Source: CAYQUO01 sp964420835 (lineage in GTDB: Bacteria > Chloroflexota > Anaerolineae > Anaerolineales > Anaerolineaceae). From it: a stretch of DNA of 64,000 nt. The stretch lies in assembly GCA_964420835.1 (NCBI GenBank), contig CAYQUO010000009.1, positions 1 to 64,000 on the forward strand, read 5' to 3'. A model generated the notes under the pieces. That model ran no database searches and was not told where the DNA came from. It saw only the letters and a list, made by a program, of their open reading frames with translations. Position numbers and translations under genes: made by a program. This document shows positions 34,501 through 42,881 of this stretch, piece by piece (within the stretch, counting starts at the first letter, position 1; each line of letters begins with the position of its first letter).

Positions 34501-35383
34501 CATCGGTTGTCTGCCCGGCGGGCACCTCAAATTCCGGCAAATGGTATCCCTCGGTATCGAGAACAACATTGCAACGTTCCGCAACCAGCAGCGTGTTGGT
34601 CAATGCGTCAGGGATGGGTGAGAAAAGGGCTTTCATCTCCCCGGGAGACCGAAGGTGGTAGGTGGGATCGGTCATGCGAAACCGGTCGGGGTCGGAGATC
34701 AAGGAGCCGGTTTGGATGGCCAACAGGATGTCCTGGTAACGCGAATCAGCCTGGTCAATGTAATGAACATCGTTGGTGGCCAGGAATTGAGCCCGGTAAT
34801 GGGCAGCCAGGTCGTGGAGGTGACGATTGACCTGGCGCAATTCGGGCACTTCGTGGTCCTGCAACTCGAAATAGAAACGCTCGGGTCCGAAAACCTGATA
34901 ATACCAATCCAGCATCCTTTGGGCTGTCTCGAGGTTGTTTTCTTTAAGCGCCCGCGGAATTTCCGCTGACATGCAACCTGTTGTGGCGATGAGCCCATCG
35001 GCGTGTGCAGCCAGAAAGTCATGGTCAATTCGTGGATGGTAATAGTAACCATCCAGTTGAGCTGCGGTGGCGATCTTAAGGAGGTTCTGATACCCCGTCT
35101 GGTTCTCAGCCAGCAGCAATAAATGAGAGGAGGTTTTATCCAGGCGAGGGTCCCTGTCCTGCATGCCACGGGCGGCCAGGTATGCTTCCAATCCAATAAT
35201 GGGCTTGACGCCCGTCTCTTTGGCCGCCTTGTAGAACTCGACGACACCAAACATGGTTCCGTGATCGGTGATGGCGATGGCGGGCATGTTCATTTCCCTG
35301 GCCCGTGCGACCAGTTTTGAGATCTTGCTGAAACCATCCAAGAGAGAATACTCGGTGTGGACGTGCAGGTGGGCAAAGGTCAT
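31556..35383 (-). CDS. dnaE: DNA polymerase III subunit alpha
   Basis: The main replicative polymerase, 1275 residues. Order: PHP domain (HLHVHTEYSLLDG at residue 5; TDHGTMFG), palm with RGSAAGSLAAYTL and the catalytic SMPDIDLDF aspartates, the helix-hairpin-helix and beta-binding region, and an OB fold (VVVAGMVVRFRPHQTRNG). A proline-rich linker of about 100 residues (roughly 1065-1165) then leads to a final 85-residue module, ITIQPSGNRERDIRRLRHAHGLLRS. This last module corresponds to the tau-binding end seen in other bacterial DnaE proteins. AAGAGGA precedes the ATG. Confidence 0.96.
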   Translation of the reverse strand: MTFAHLHVHTEYSLLDGFSKISKLVARAREMNMPAIAITDHGTMFGVVEFYKAAKETGVKPIIGLEAYLAARGMQDRDPRLDKTSSHLLLLAENQTGYQNLLKIATAAQLDGYYYHPRIDHDFLAAHADGLIATTGCMSAEIPRALKENNLETAQRMLDWYYQVFGPERFYFELQDHEVPELRQVNRHLHDLAAHYRAQFLATNDVHYIDQADSRYQDILLAIQTGSLISDPDRFRMTDPTYHLRSPGEMKALFSPIPDALTNTLLVAERCNVVLDTEGYHLPEFEVPAGQTTDGYLRHLCDAGLQERYGHRVADPAVQQRLDYELKIIHQMGFDAYFLIVWDLCRFAREKGIWYNARGSAAGSLAAYTLKITIVEPLEHGLLFERFLNPDRVSMPDIDLDFQDDRRAEVLEYCANKYGHDKVSQIITFGTLGARAAIRDVGRVLDIPLSEVDRISKMIPNIPGKPVTLQDTLETVPEFKAAYESEDYLRQLIDTATNLEGVVRNAGTHAAGVIIADKPIIEYAPLHRPTSGSEENPIPSVSQFEMSVVDSLGLLKVDFLGLATLTIMSLACELIEKRHGTRFDLQNIPLDDPETYKFLGRGHTAGVFQLEGNGMTRNIIQMKPTRLEHIIAMVALFRPGPIDFIPSYIRRMHGEEAITYRHPSLEPIFRETFGIPIYQEQIMFAAMEMADYTASEADDLRKAIAKKKADSLLKHRQKFIEGCCGKQVNRETATLIFEDWENFARYGFNKSHAADYGIIAVQTAYLKTHFTVEYMTALLSVTKNDTAKIAYYVSECRSLGIEVLPPDVNTSGWNFNIEERPGRRCAIRFGLGAVKNVGRNPVDLILQARGDRPFKSLNDFASRVDLRQVGRRSLEFLVKVGALDAFGSRFAILQALDSILSISASHHRAALSGQMTFFDGSAGIQDAIDLPQVHQADNRQQLEWEREIIGLYISDHPISPYLPQLRDRVTHYSGQLAEANKKEKVVVAGMVVRFRPHQTRNGSMMGFATLEDIQGNLELVIFPRTWEKVSTLFSPDVVLVVSGSVDNENGDPKILVDSVSLESLQPVQPGASEPCPETPTPQPAGTGQEPNTTLHDPHGYAPDFEPCTEEPEGFWEPQAASPAPPSAPDPTPLPEATLPLSNNKVFPPILKETGQAQSYQSDKPASLPPLSYLVPPASIGRPISTRKDEEAPRMISITIQPSGNRERDIRRLRHAHGLLRSCPGRDHFSFVTCENQEWFVIEFPNETTGYNPEVHKRLVELFGEENVRVETLLIQ

Positions 35384-35429
35384 TTAATTCCTCTTGAATA
35401 ACAATAAATCATCGAACTCAACCATTTTG

Positions 35430-35459
35430 CCTTGCTGCCGGTCAACCAGCAGCAAGGCA
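35430..35459 (-). other. Inverted repeat upstream of dnaE
   Basis: A perfect 10-bp stem (GCCTTGCTGC/GCAGCAAGGC) with a 10-nt loop sits between the preceding small gene and the dnaE start. No T-run follows in either direction, so it is not a standard terminator. It could be an mRNA processing or attenuation structure. Confidence 0.35.
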
Positions 35460-35467
35460 GGCAAAAC

Positions 35468-35854
35468 CTATATTCCGTCGATGACTCCTTCATTAACCAC
35501 CCAGCGCAACAGAGAAGCCAGGGTAGCGTGGGTTTGATTAAGTGGAACATCCCTCCAGGACACCTGCTGCTCCCGAATGGCTGCGCGCAGGCGCAGGGTG
35601 GGGGCATCCGGTGAGGGTGCCAGAGCAACCGAACAGGGGTAACGGCCATCGGAATAGAGCAGGCAGAGGTTTGGCGGGCTGAGGTGCGGGTGGGCATCTT
35701 CCGGGCTGGAAGTCAGGTCTACTGCAAGCACGGCCCTGTTGTCGAAGAACTCGCGATTGGCATCGTCGAGGAGGGATTGGACCGTATTAAAGCATCGCCC
35801 CCAAAATTTTCGGCGTTCCTCCAAGTTCATTTTGTTGCCCGAAAATCCTCCCAT
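35468..35854 (-). CDS. Small protein of unknown function upstream of dnaE
   Basis: A 128-residue soluble protein, unrecognised. It contains VLAVDLTSSPEDAHPHLSPPNLCLLYSDGRYPCSVALAPSP, which suggests a mixed alpha/beta domain, and a helical C-terminus ending VVNEGVIDGI. Two starts are possible (35854 and 35830). Neither has a clear ribosome site. It lies 84 bp before dnaE in the same direction, with an inverted repeat in the gap. Confidence 0.55.
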   Translation of the reverse strand: MGGFSGNKMNLEERRKFWGRCFNTVQSLLDDANREFFDNRAVLAVDLTSSPEDAHPHLSPPNLCLLYSDGRYPCSVALAPSPDAPTLRLRAAIREQQVSWRDVPLNQTHATLASLLRWVVNEGVIDGI

Positions 35855-36241
35855 TGAAGACCTGAACCTCCGAATTAAACACAGGTTGTACCGGAGATTA
35901 TAGTATTAAGCCTGGAAAATGGGGCCGTAATGAGGCTGAAAAACCAAAACTCTAATCTTGCAGTTCTGTTCCACCTGCGCCGAAGGAGACCAGAAAATAC
36001 GGTGTGGAACCAGGGCTTGGGGCTAGCCCTTCAACGGCTGCAAACCGGATGGGCTGATGGGACAGGGCGTCGTATTTGTGTGCATGGGAAACCGGGCAGG
36101 GCGGGGAAGAAGGACATGAGGAGAACCTGGCGCAAGGATTTCCTTGACGGGAATTTGAGAGCCCGGGGAAGCCGGAGCAAAAAACCCCACCAGCGAGGGG
36201 GGCAACCTCTCAGGGGATGGCTGTATCCGGCAATGGATGCT
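35855..36241. other. 387-bp intergenic stretch
   Basis: Apart from the terminator-like structure at 36179-36202 nothing is supported. Open frames on both strands here are arginine/proline-rich shadows. The region should hold the promoter of the small gene before dnaE. Confidence 0.4.
36179..36202 (-). terminator. Possible terminator of the isochorismatase-family gene
   Basis: Minus strand: a short GC stem (CCCC with GGGG, 8-nt loop) followed by six T residues, about 40 bp after the stop codon. The stem is short. Confidence 0.45.
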
Positions 36242-36805
36242 TTAACGGACCAGCCTGGACAGGCGCTTGAACCGTTCGCTGCCCGCCTCACGGAGCATTT
36301 GGAAGATGAACATCTCGCTGCAGCCGATGATGCCGCCTGCCTGCCGCATGAGTTCCAAGGCAAGGCTGTGGTTCTCCGAGGACCGGGAACAGAGGGCGTC
36401 CGCGGCCAGGAAAACCCGCCTGCCGGCGGAGAGCAGGTCGAGAGCGGTCTGGAAAACGCAGACGTGGGTTTCCATGCCGCACAAGAGGATATCGCGGGCC
36501 CCCGTAGCCAGAAGGGCTTTTTTGAAAGCCGGTTCACCCCAGCAGGAGAAAGCCATTTTTTCGATCGGCTGGATATCGGCAAGAACCTCGCCGAGGTCGG
36601 TGACCGTGGAGCCCAGCCCCCGGGGGTTTTGCTCGGTAAGAAGGGTGGGGAAATTCAATTCCCGGGCCAAGGAGACAAGGGCCTTGGTACCTTTGACAAC
36701 CCGAGTCAGGGCCTCGGCCGGCATGGCGTTGGAAAGTTTTTCCTGAATGTCGATGACGACAAGGGCAGAAAGGGAAGGGGATGGGACCATGTGGGAAATA
36801 TTCAT
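36242..36805 (-). CDS. Isochorismatase-family cysteine hydrolase
   Basis: A 187-residue hydrolase with the catalytic triad pattern: VVIDIQEK (Asp), the Lys in KMAFSCW region, and Cys in LLCGMETHVCV. The family cleaves amides such as nicotinamide, N-carbamoyl compounds or isochorismate. The shorter form with METHVC is common in YcaC/nicotinamidase-related proteins. A GAGGTG site precedes the ATG. It stands alone. Confidence 0.88.
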   Translation of the reverse strand: MNISHMVPSPSLSALVVIDIQEKLSNAMPAEALTRVVKGTKALVSLARELNFPTLLTEQNPRGLGSTVTDLGEVLADIQPIEKMAFSCWGEPAFKKALLATGARDILLCGMETHVCVFQTALDLLSAGRRVFLAADALCSRSSENHSLALELMRQAGGIIGCSEMFIFQMLREAGSERFKRLSRLVR

Positions 36806-36979
36806 TGGTTCACCTCGGGCAGGGCAAATACTTGGGCATTCCGCCCTGCATCTTCAATTTATTCTATCATGCTGAGCCCCGGCAACCCGGCTGGTGGCAA
36901 GCGATCAATATCGGCAGGCTGTAGGTTAACATTAACCAAAGTTTGGGGTTTTAACGGCGCAAAGGACGGCCAAAGTCAC

Positions 36980-36985
36980 TATAAT
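36980..36985 (+). promoter_or_regulatory. -10 box giving a leaderless mRNA
   Basis: TATAAT followed by 6 nt and then the ATG of the methyltransferase gene, with no ribosome site. No clear -35. Confidence 0.6.
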
Positions 36986-36991
36986 CACAGC

Positions 36992-37777
36992 ATGCAAGCG
37001 GAGACCATACAAAAACTGTTGGAGATCAACCGGAGTTTTTACCGCTGTCATGCGGCATCTTTTGCCTCGACGCGGAGACGGGTTCAGCCCGGGGTGTACA
37101 AGGCTTTGAAGATGATCCCGCGGGAAGGCAGCTGGCTGGACCTGGGCTGCGGAACGGGAGTAATGGCACTTGAGATGCGCCGCCTTGGCTTTCAGGGCCT
37201 TTATGTGGGGGTTGATTCCAGCATTGAACTGCTCGAAGATGCCATTCAAGCCAGCGGTGACGGCCGGCAATCCGGGTTGAGAGCCGTCTTTTGCCAGGGC
37301 GATCTTTCAGAACCCGGTTGGGCTGGGGAGCTAAAAGCGCAGGCAATGCGCTTTTCAAGTTCCGAAGCAGCCAGTTTTCAGGCCGTGTTGGCTTTTGCGG
37401 TACTGCACCACCTGCCAGGCAGCGAACTGCGCAAGAGTGTACTGGTGGAGATCCGCACCTTGTTGAACAAAAATGGCCTGTTGATCCATTCCAACTGGCA
37501 GTTCAAAAACAGCCCTCGACTGGCCAGGCGGGTTCAACCCTGGCTCCTGGCAGGGTTGAAGGATGGGGATGTGGATCCCGGGGATGCGCTGCTGGATTGG
37601 CGCGGGGCAACCCCGGGAGAAGCGGAGCCGGCAACCGGGTTGCGTTACGTTCACCTGTTTAATCGGACGGAATTGGCGGAACTTGCCCGTGAGACCGGCT
37701 TTGAGCAGGTGATGGAGTATGAATCGGACGGGCATGGGGGCAGGCTTGGGTTGTACCAGGTTTGGCGTCCAAAATAA
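36992..37777 (+). CDS. Class I SAM-dependent methyltransferase
   Basis: A 261-residue methyltransferase with LDLGCGTGVMALEM (motif I, SAM binding), GVDSS (motif II acidic) and FAVLHHLPG (motif IV). The acceptor is unknown. The open frame extends leftward to 35930 but those residues are not conserved-looking, and the ATG at 36992 sits 6 nt after a TATAAT box. A CCGGGT/ACCCGG hairpin without T-run follows the stop (37780-37794). Confidence 0.82.
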   Translation: MQAETIQKLLEINRSFYRCHAASFASTRRRVQPGVYKALKMIPREGSWLDLGCGTGVMALEMRRLGFQGLYVGVDSSIELLEDAIQASGDGRQSGLRAVFCQGDLSEPGWAGELKAQAMRFSSSEAASFQAVLAFAVLHHLPGSELRKSVLVEIRTLLNKNGLLIHSNWQFKNSPRLARRVQPWLLAGLKDGDVDPGDALLDWRGATPGEAEPATGLRYVHLFNRTELAELARETGFEQVMEYESDGHGGRLGLYQVWRPK

Positions 37778-37897
37778 AACCGGGTGGCACCCGGCACCGC
37801 CGATGGGATTGGGACGAGGGTTTCTCACCCGATATTAATCCATTTCAGATAAACTTCAGTTAGAATCTCCGGCAGGCTTGGAGGTGAAACACGGCAA

Positions 37898-38440
37898 ATG
37901 GCTGCAAAAACGCGCCCGCCCATGCAGGATGTCCCCGTTAATCAGCCTTCGCGTCGGAACGGTTTCAAATTCGTTGTCGGCGGCTTTCTGATCGTTGCAG
38001 CCATTCTTTACCTGGCAATCTCTTCATTGGCTCAACCAGGCGGTACTCAATATTTTCTAACCGTGGACGAGTTGATCTCGCGGCCGGAACTGGTGAACAT
38101 GCCGGTGCGGGTTTCGGGGGTTGTCCTGGGCGACACCATCCAATACGATCCGGCGACCCTTGACATACGGTTTACAATCGCCAACATCCCTGCGGACAAT
38201 AAGGAGGTTGAACGGCTTGGCGGACTGGCAAAAGTGTTGCATGATGCAGCCCTGGACAACAACCTGACACAGGTGAAGGTTGTTTACAATGGCCCCAAGC
38301 CGGACCTGTTGAAAAATGAAGCCCAGGCGATCCTGACGGGCAAATTGGATGCCGGGGGGGTGTTTTACGCAGAGGAACTTCTATTGAAGTGCCCAACCCG
38401 CTACGAGGAGGCTGTGCCGCTGCAGGCTGGCTCAGGATAG
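37898..38440 (+). CDS. ccmE: Cytochrome c maturation protein CcmE, cysteine type
   Basis: The periplasmic heme chaperone of System I. One N-terminal membrane segment (about residues 24-45) is followed by the OB-fold domain with YFLTVDELISRPELVNMPVRVSGVV and VVYNGPKPDLLKNEAQAILTGKL. The heme-attachment motif near residue 164 is CPTRY, a CxxxY form, in place of the usual HxxxY. Cys-type CcmE proteins are known from archaea and some sulfate reducers. It is followed 6 bp later by ccmF. Confidence 0.92.
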   Translation: MAAKTRPPMQDVPVNQPSRRNGFKFVVGGFLIVAAILYLAISSLAQPGGTQYFLTVDELISRPELVNMPVRVSGVVLGDTIQYDPATLDIRFTIANIPADNKEVERLGGLAKVLHDAALDNNLTQVKVVYNGPKPDLLKNEAQAILTGKLDAGGVFYAEELLLKCPTRYEEAVPLQAGSG

Positions 38441-38446
38441 ATCTCC

Positions 38447-40510
38447 ATGCTCGCTGAAATGGGATCCGGGATACTTGGCCTGGCCTTCCTGATCTCCCTG
38501 TATGGGTGCGTTGCTTCGCTCGTTGGGGTGCTGCGCCCATCAATTCGATGGGCAGAAAGCGCAAGGGCGGCCATTTTCCTTACATTCCCACTAATCAGCC
38601 TGGCTTCAACTGCACTGATCTATCTCCTGGTTAATCGTCATTACGAGGTTCAATATGTTTATGGCGTTACCAGTAATTTGATGCCGTTGTACCTGAAGAT
38701 CACGGCGCTGTGGGGAGGGCAGGCTGGCTCCCTGCTGTTTTGGTGTTGGATCCTCTCGGGATTCGCCTTTATTACCATGCTGCGGCGTTGGGAGATGGAT
38801 CGTCAATTGTTCCCCTGGGTGGCTGCCACCTGCCTGCTTACAGGCACTTTTTTTATTGGCCTGGTCCTTTTTGTTGAGAACCCATTTCAGCGTTTCTGGA
38901 TCATGCCAAATGGTGGGGCAACCGTGGCCTTGTTCCGCCCCACTGGCGGCGAATTGCCCACCATCCGGGATGGGATGGGGTTAAATCCCCTGCTGCGCCA
39001 CCCGGGGATGGTTCTGCACCCGCCGTTTTTATACCTGGGTTTTGCAGCCTTTGTTACACCTTTTGCTTATGCCACTGCAACACTGGCAACCGGCGGCAAG
39101 GATGACCGCTGGATCCGCTTGACGCGACGATGGACACTGGCAGCCTGGCTGTTCCTTTCGCTTGGGCTGATCCTGGGCAGCCGATGGGCCTACGATGTGC
39201 TTGGCTGGGGAGGCTACTGGAATTGGGATCCGGTGGAGATCGCCGCCCTGATGCCATGGCTAAGCGGCACAGCCTACCTGCACTCTGTGATGATCCAGGA
39301 AAAACGGGGCATGTTCAAACGCTGGAACATTGTTCTGATCATTCTGACCTATGCCCTGGTGATCTTTGGCACTTTTCTCACCCGGTCGGGAATCCTCAGT
39401 TCCGTCCATGCATTCGCCCAAAGTTCCATCGGCCCGCTGTTTTTCGGTTTTATCAGCCTTGCCTTCATTGGCAGCCTGGGCCTGCTTCTTTACCGGTGGA
39501 ACGACCTGGCTGCAGACCGGAAAGAACCAATGACTTCCTGGTTCTCCAGGGAGGCGCTTTTCCTTTTGAACAATGTTCTGTTCCTCGGGATCCTTTTTGT
39601 GTGCTTTTTGGGTGTTCTTTACCCGGTCATTTCTGAGTTGGTCACCGGCCAAAAGGTGACCGTGGGGCCGCCATATTATGAAAGGGCAGCCGGACCCATG
39701 TTCGCTGCACTCCTTGTGTTGATGGGGATCGTACCACTCTCCTCCTGGGGGCATTCAACGCTGCGCACGATTGGCAGGACGGTATGGAAACCGCTTGTGG
39801 TTGCTTTAGCCTTCCTGGTCGTCCTGGCCTTGGTTTTTACCCATGAATGGAAAGCTCTGCTGGCCTTCTTTGCCACGCTGCTGGCTGCGAGTGTGACCCT
39901 GTATGAATTTGGGAGGGCCATCCTGACCCGCAGCAGATTAAAGGGAGAATCCGTTTTTCGGTCAGCATGGAAACTGGCAGGGCGAAACCGACGGCGCTAT
40001 GGAGGATATATCATTCACCTTGGTGTTGTTATGATGGCGCTGGGCATTATTGGGATCGAGCTCTTCCAGACCCAGACACAGGGCAGGTTGAAGCCGGGAG
40101 ATTCGCTTCCGGTCGCGAATTATGAGGTCGTGTTCAAGGGTCTCAATGAATTTGATACCAATGATGGCCGTAACATAGTCCGGGCGGTGGTCGAAGTTCG
40201 GAATGAAGGGAGGCTGTTGACGGAACTGTACCCGCGACGAGATTTCTATTACGATGCGGGGCAATCCATGACGATCCCGGGCACCCGTTCCACATTGAAA
40301 GATGACCTTTACGTGGTGCTGGCGGATTGGCAGCCCATCTCCATCGAAGGCGCCACTTTTAAGGCGTATCACAACCCACTAGTGAACTGGTTGTGGCTCG
40401 GCGGGATGGTGTTCATCCTGGGAACGCTTGTGGCAGCCTGGCCGGAGGTGAACTTAAGAAAGGAGGCAGAACAGTATTTGGACAGGGAAAGCGAGCCTGC
40501 CAAGGCTTGA
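38447..40510 (+). CDS. ccmF: Cytochrome c heme lyase subunit CcmF
   Basis: A 687-residue polytopic membrane protein that transfers heme from CcmE to apocytochrome c. The WWD domain reads WGGYWNWDPVEIAALMPWL, and conserved histidines appear in LRHPGMVLHPPFLYLG and in SSVHAFAQ. The C-terminal region has a further soluble domain before the last segment. It forms an operon with ccmE. A convergent peptidase gene then separates it from the rest of the ccm genes. Confidence 0.94.
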   Translation: MLAEMGSGILGLAFLISLYGCVASLVGVLRPSIRWAESARAAIFLTFPLISLASTALIYLLVNRHYEVQYVYGVTSNLMPLYLKITALWGGQAGSLLFWCWILSGFAFITMLRRWEMDRQLFPWVAATCLLTGTFFIGLVLFVENPFQRFWIMPNGGATVALFRPTGGELPTIRDGMGLNPLLRHPGMVLHPPFLYLGFAAFVTPFAYATATLATGGKDDRWIRLTRRWTLAAWLFLSLGLILGSRWAYDVLGWGGYWNWDPVEIAALMPWLSGTAYLHSVMIQEKRGMFKRWNIVLIILTYALVIFGTFLTRSGILSSVHAFAQSSIGPLFFGFISLAFIGSLGLLLYRWNDLAADRKEPMTSWFSREALFLLNNVLFLGILFVCFLGVLYPVISELVTGQKVTVGPPYYERAAGPMFAALLVLMGIVPLSSWGHSTLRTIGRTVWKPLVVALAFLVVLALVFTHEWKALLAFFATLLAASVTLYEFGRAILTRSRLKGESVFRSAWKLAGRNRRRYGGYIIHLGVVMMALGIIGIELFQTQTQGRLKPGDSLPVANYEVVFKGLNEFDTNDGRNIVRAVVEVRNEGRLLTELYPRRDFYYDAGQSMTIPGTRSTLKDDLYVVLADWQPISIEGATFKAYHNPLVNWLWLGGMVFILGTLVAAWPEVNLRKEAEQYLDRESEPAKA

Positions 40511-40632
40511 TTGCACATTAACATCCAATTGCCGTGCAAGCGGATAGGGGGGCCGGTTGTGTGTTGAAGGCAAATCCGCCCAGCCATACCGCCATGAAGG
40601 ATGAAGCCGTTTGTGTTCCAGCTTCACGGGTT

Positions 40633-41676
40633 CTAAGGGATTGGCTCAGCCAGGCGTGCCGTGGTCAGGATGGCGGTTCTGGCAATATCAAAGGCGTAGG
40701 GCTGGTTGATATGTTCAACCGTGTCGGATGGGCGATGATAATAGGGATTCCCATCCACGCCAACACAGCCGCCGGGCAGGTTGTCATCGAAGAAATTTTC
40801 GATGATGGAGGTTACACCAACCCCCTTCTGCCAGAAGGTGGTATGGTCTGAACGATCGGTGGCTCCCGTGGTGAGCAGGTCATAGGAAAATGCGATGTTG
40901 TTTTCCTGGGCGGTGCTCATGAAAGACGCAGCGGTGGATGAAGCAGCCGGCAACGTCCCGGCGTGAAGTTCCAGACACCGGTCTCCATTGGAATCGTAAC
41001 CGAACATGTCCAGGTTAAGGCCGCCAATGACCCCCTGCAGGTCGTGATCCGCAACATAGGCACGGCTGCCAGCCAACCCGCTCTCTTCACCGGTAAAATA
41101 GATCATGCGGATTGTTCTTGCGAAGTCATAATCCTTCAACAGGCGGATGGACTCGAACAGCGTGGCAACACCGGTGCCATTATCATTGGCGCCAGGAGCG
41201 TACTCCATGGCATTGCCCTCCTTCACCACGATGCTGTCAAGGTGAGCGGAAAGGATGACCACCTCCTGGGGGCGGGTTGTGCCGGGAAGGGTAACGATCA
41301 GGTTCTTCCATGTATAGGTGCGTTCTGCGTCGGTGTATGGATATTCATCGATCTCCACCTGTCCGGCCGGAACCCACTGCAGGACCTGTTCAAGCGTATA
41401 CTCAAAGGCTCGGGCATTCGGCTGTCCGGTGAACATGGCGTAGTTGTAGCGGGTTTGGATCGTTACTGGTTCACCCCCCACGGTGACCGGTTCTTCGCCG
41501 GAAAGGCGGCGAATCCACCCCACCCAGGATTCTGAATCCAGGCGGCCCGGCAGATCATTTATGCTCGGGCGAATGCGGAAACCGCCGGGCAATTGCCGTA
41601 CCGGAAAGTTGCAGGCAATCAGGATGAACAGCAACAAGGATGTGAGACAAAGAATAAGGTTTTTTCGATTTTGCAT
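40633..41676 (-). CDS. M28-family metallopeptidase lipoprotein
   Basis: A secreted zinc aminopeptidase-like protein of 347 residues with a lipobox LIAC at its signal peptide end. Metal-binding motifs are LSAHLDSI, PGANDNGTGV, TGEESGLAGS and the final H in the GNPYYHRPSDTVEHIN segment. It is transcribed against the ccm genes and its start lies only 21 bp from the divergent ccmH start. It interrupts the cytochrome maturation locus without an obvious functional link. Confidence 0.9.
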   Translation of the reverse strand: MQNRKNLILCLTSLLLFILIACNFPVRQLPGGFRIRPSINDLPGRLDSESWVGWIRRLSGEEPVTVGGEPVTIQTRYNYAMFTGQPNARAFEYTLEQVLQWVPAGQVEIDEYPYTDAERTYTWKNLIVTLPGTTRPQEVVILSAHLDSIVVKEGNAMEYAPGANDNGTGVATLFESIRLLKDYDFARTIRMIYFTGEESGLAGSRAYVADHDLQGVIGGLNLDMFGYDSNGDRCLELHAGTLPAASSTAASFMSTAQENNIAFSYDLLTTGATDRSDHTTFWQKGVGVTSIIENFFDDNLPGGCVGVDGNPYYHRPSDTVEHINQPYAFDIARTAILTTARLAEPIP

Positions 41677-41697
41677 CGGAAGTAGCCTACCATAAAA

Positions 41698-42246
41698 ATG
41701 AGAATTGTCAACGAAGCACCAACCAATAGAACCATAAGCGCCATCCAGGCGATCCTGGTGGCGGGATTGTGGTTGTTAACGACCACCCAGTTGGCGGTTG
41801 CCCAAAGCGGGAACCCGCCGGCTGCCCAGGCAACCCCGGTCGTGGTCAGTGACGATGAAGTCAACCGGCTGGCCAGTCGAATGTACTGCCCGGTGTGTGA
41901 AAATGTTCCCCTGGACGTATGCCCAACCCAGGCCTGTGCCCAATGGCGTGAACTGATCCGCGAAAAACTGGCCCTGGGATGGGATGACCAGGCGGTTATT
42001 GCCTATTTTGCCGACCAATACGGCGACCGGGTCCTGGCCGAACCTCCGCTGAGGGGATTGAATTGGCTGGTGTACATCCTGCCGGTGCTTGCGCTTGTGA
42101 TCGCATTGATGCGTGTTGGGAGGATGTTTTCTGCAGCAAGGCAGGCGGAAAGATCGCCCTTGCGAAGAACCGGGCCTGCCGGGGAGATGGAAGATGCCTA
42201 CCTGAAGCGCATCGAAGATGAGATCCGGCGGTATGAAGAACGATGA
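41698..42246 (+). CDS. ccmH: Cytochrome c maturation protein CcmH (short CcmH/NrfF type)
   Basis: A thiol oxidoreductase that keeps apocytochrome heme-binding cysteines reduced. N-terminal signal segment, then RMYCPVCENVPLDVCPTQAC: the family CxxC is CPVC, with two further cysteines (C at positions +9 and +14) not present in the minimal LRCxxC motif. A membrane segment near the C-terminus (YILPVLALVIALMRVG) follows. The start at 41698 lies close to the M28 gene, so the true promoter probably lies inside one of them. Confidence 0.88.
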   Translation: MRIVNEAPTNRTISAIQAILVAGLWLLTTTQLAVAQSGNPPAAQATPVVVSDDEVNRLASRMYCPVCENVPLDVCPTQACAQWRELIREKLALGWDDQAVIAYFADQYGDRVLAEPPLRGLNWLVYILPVLALVIALMRVGRMFSAARQAERSPLRRTGPAGEMEDAYLKRIEDEIRRYEER

Positions 42247-42820
42247 GGCCATGAGCACAGACGACCTTCCTTTAAAGCAAGCCCCGGTGAGGGAAAGCAG
42301 GCACACGGCATGGATGGCTGGCGCTTTTCTAACCCTGCTCGCTTTTTTGGCCATATTGGCCTGGGCGCTCAGGAACGAACAAAAAGGGCCGATCCAGGTG
42401 GGACAGCCGGCGCCGGACTTCAGCATGACCTTATATGACGGGGGGGTGTTCGATACATCGCAAACAGCGGAAAAGGTGCTGTTGATCAATTTCTGGGCTT
42501 CGTGGTGCAAACCGTGCGAACAGGAGGCTGCAGAACTTGAAGAAGCCTGGAGAACTTTTCGGGATGAGGAAGGGGTGATCTTCCTGGGCGTGGATTACGT
42601 TGATACCGAATCGGAAGCAAGGGCGTACCTTGAAAAATTCCACATCACCTACCCGAACGGCCCCGACCTGCGAACCAACATCTCGCAGTTGTATCGAACA
42701 ACCGGCGTCCCGGAGACCTATATCATCGACAGGGACGGGCACCTGGCTTTCATTAAAGTTGGACCGTTTAACTCACTTGCCGAGATCCATGCCGTCCTGG
42801 CCCCATTGGTGGAACAATGA
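42233..42820 (+). CDS. ccmG: Thiol:disulfide interchange protein (CcmG/ResA-like)
   Basis: A membrane-anchored thioredoxin-fold protein of about 195 residues. One N-terminal hydrophobic segment is followed by GQPAPDFSMTLYDGG, the active site WASWCKPC and the cis-proline motif GVPETYIID. It delivers electrons to the CcmH/cytochrome branch. The start is either ATG 42233, overlapping ccmH, or ATG 42251. Both have weak ribosome sites. Confidence 0.9.
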   Translation: MKNDEAMSTDDLPLKQAPVRESRHTAWMAGAFLTLLAFLAILAWALRNEQKGPIQVGQPAPDFSMTLYDGGVFDTSQTAEKVLLINFWASWCKPCEQEAAELEEAWRTFRDEEGVIFLGVDYVDTESEARAYLEKFHITYPNGPDLRTNISQLYRTTGVPETYIIDRDGHLAFIKVGPFNSLAEIHAVLAPLVEQ

Positions 42821-42881
42821 CCGGGAAGACCCTGATCCAAATTAAGCAGGCACCATGGCGCATAGATGATGGAGACGGTTT

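Noticed and set aside
35930..36991. Long N-terminal extension of the methyltransferase frame
   Set aside because: It covers the isochorismatase gene on the other strand and contains no methyltransferase-like sequence. The ATG at 36992 lies right after a -10 box.
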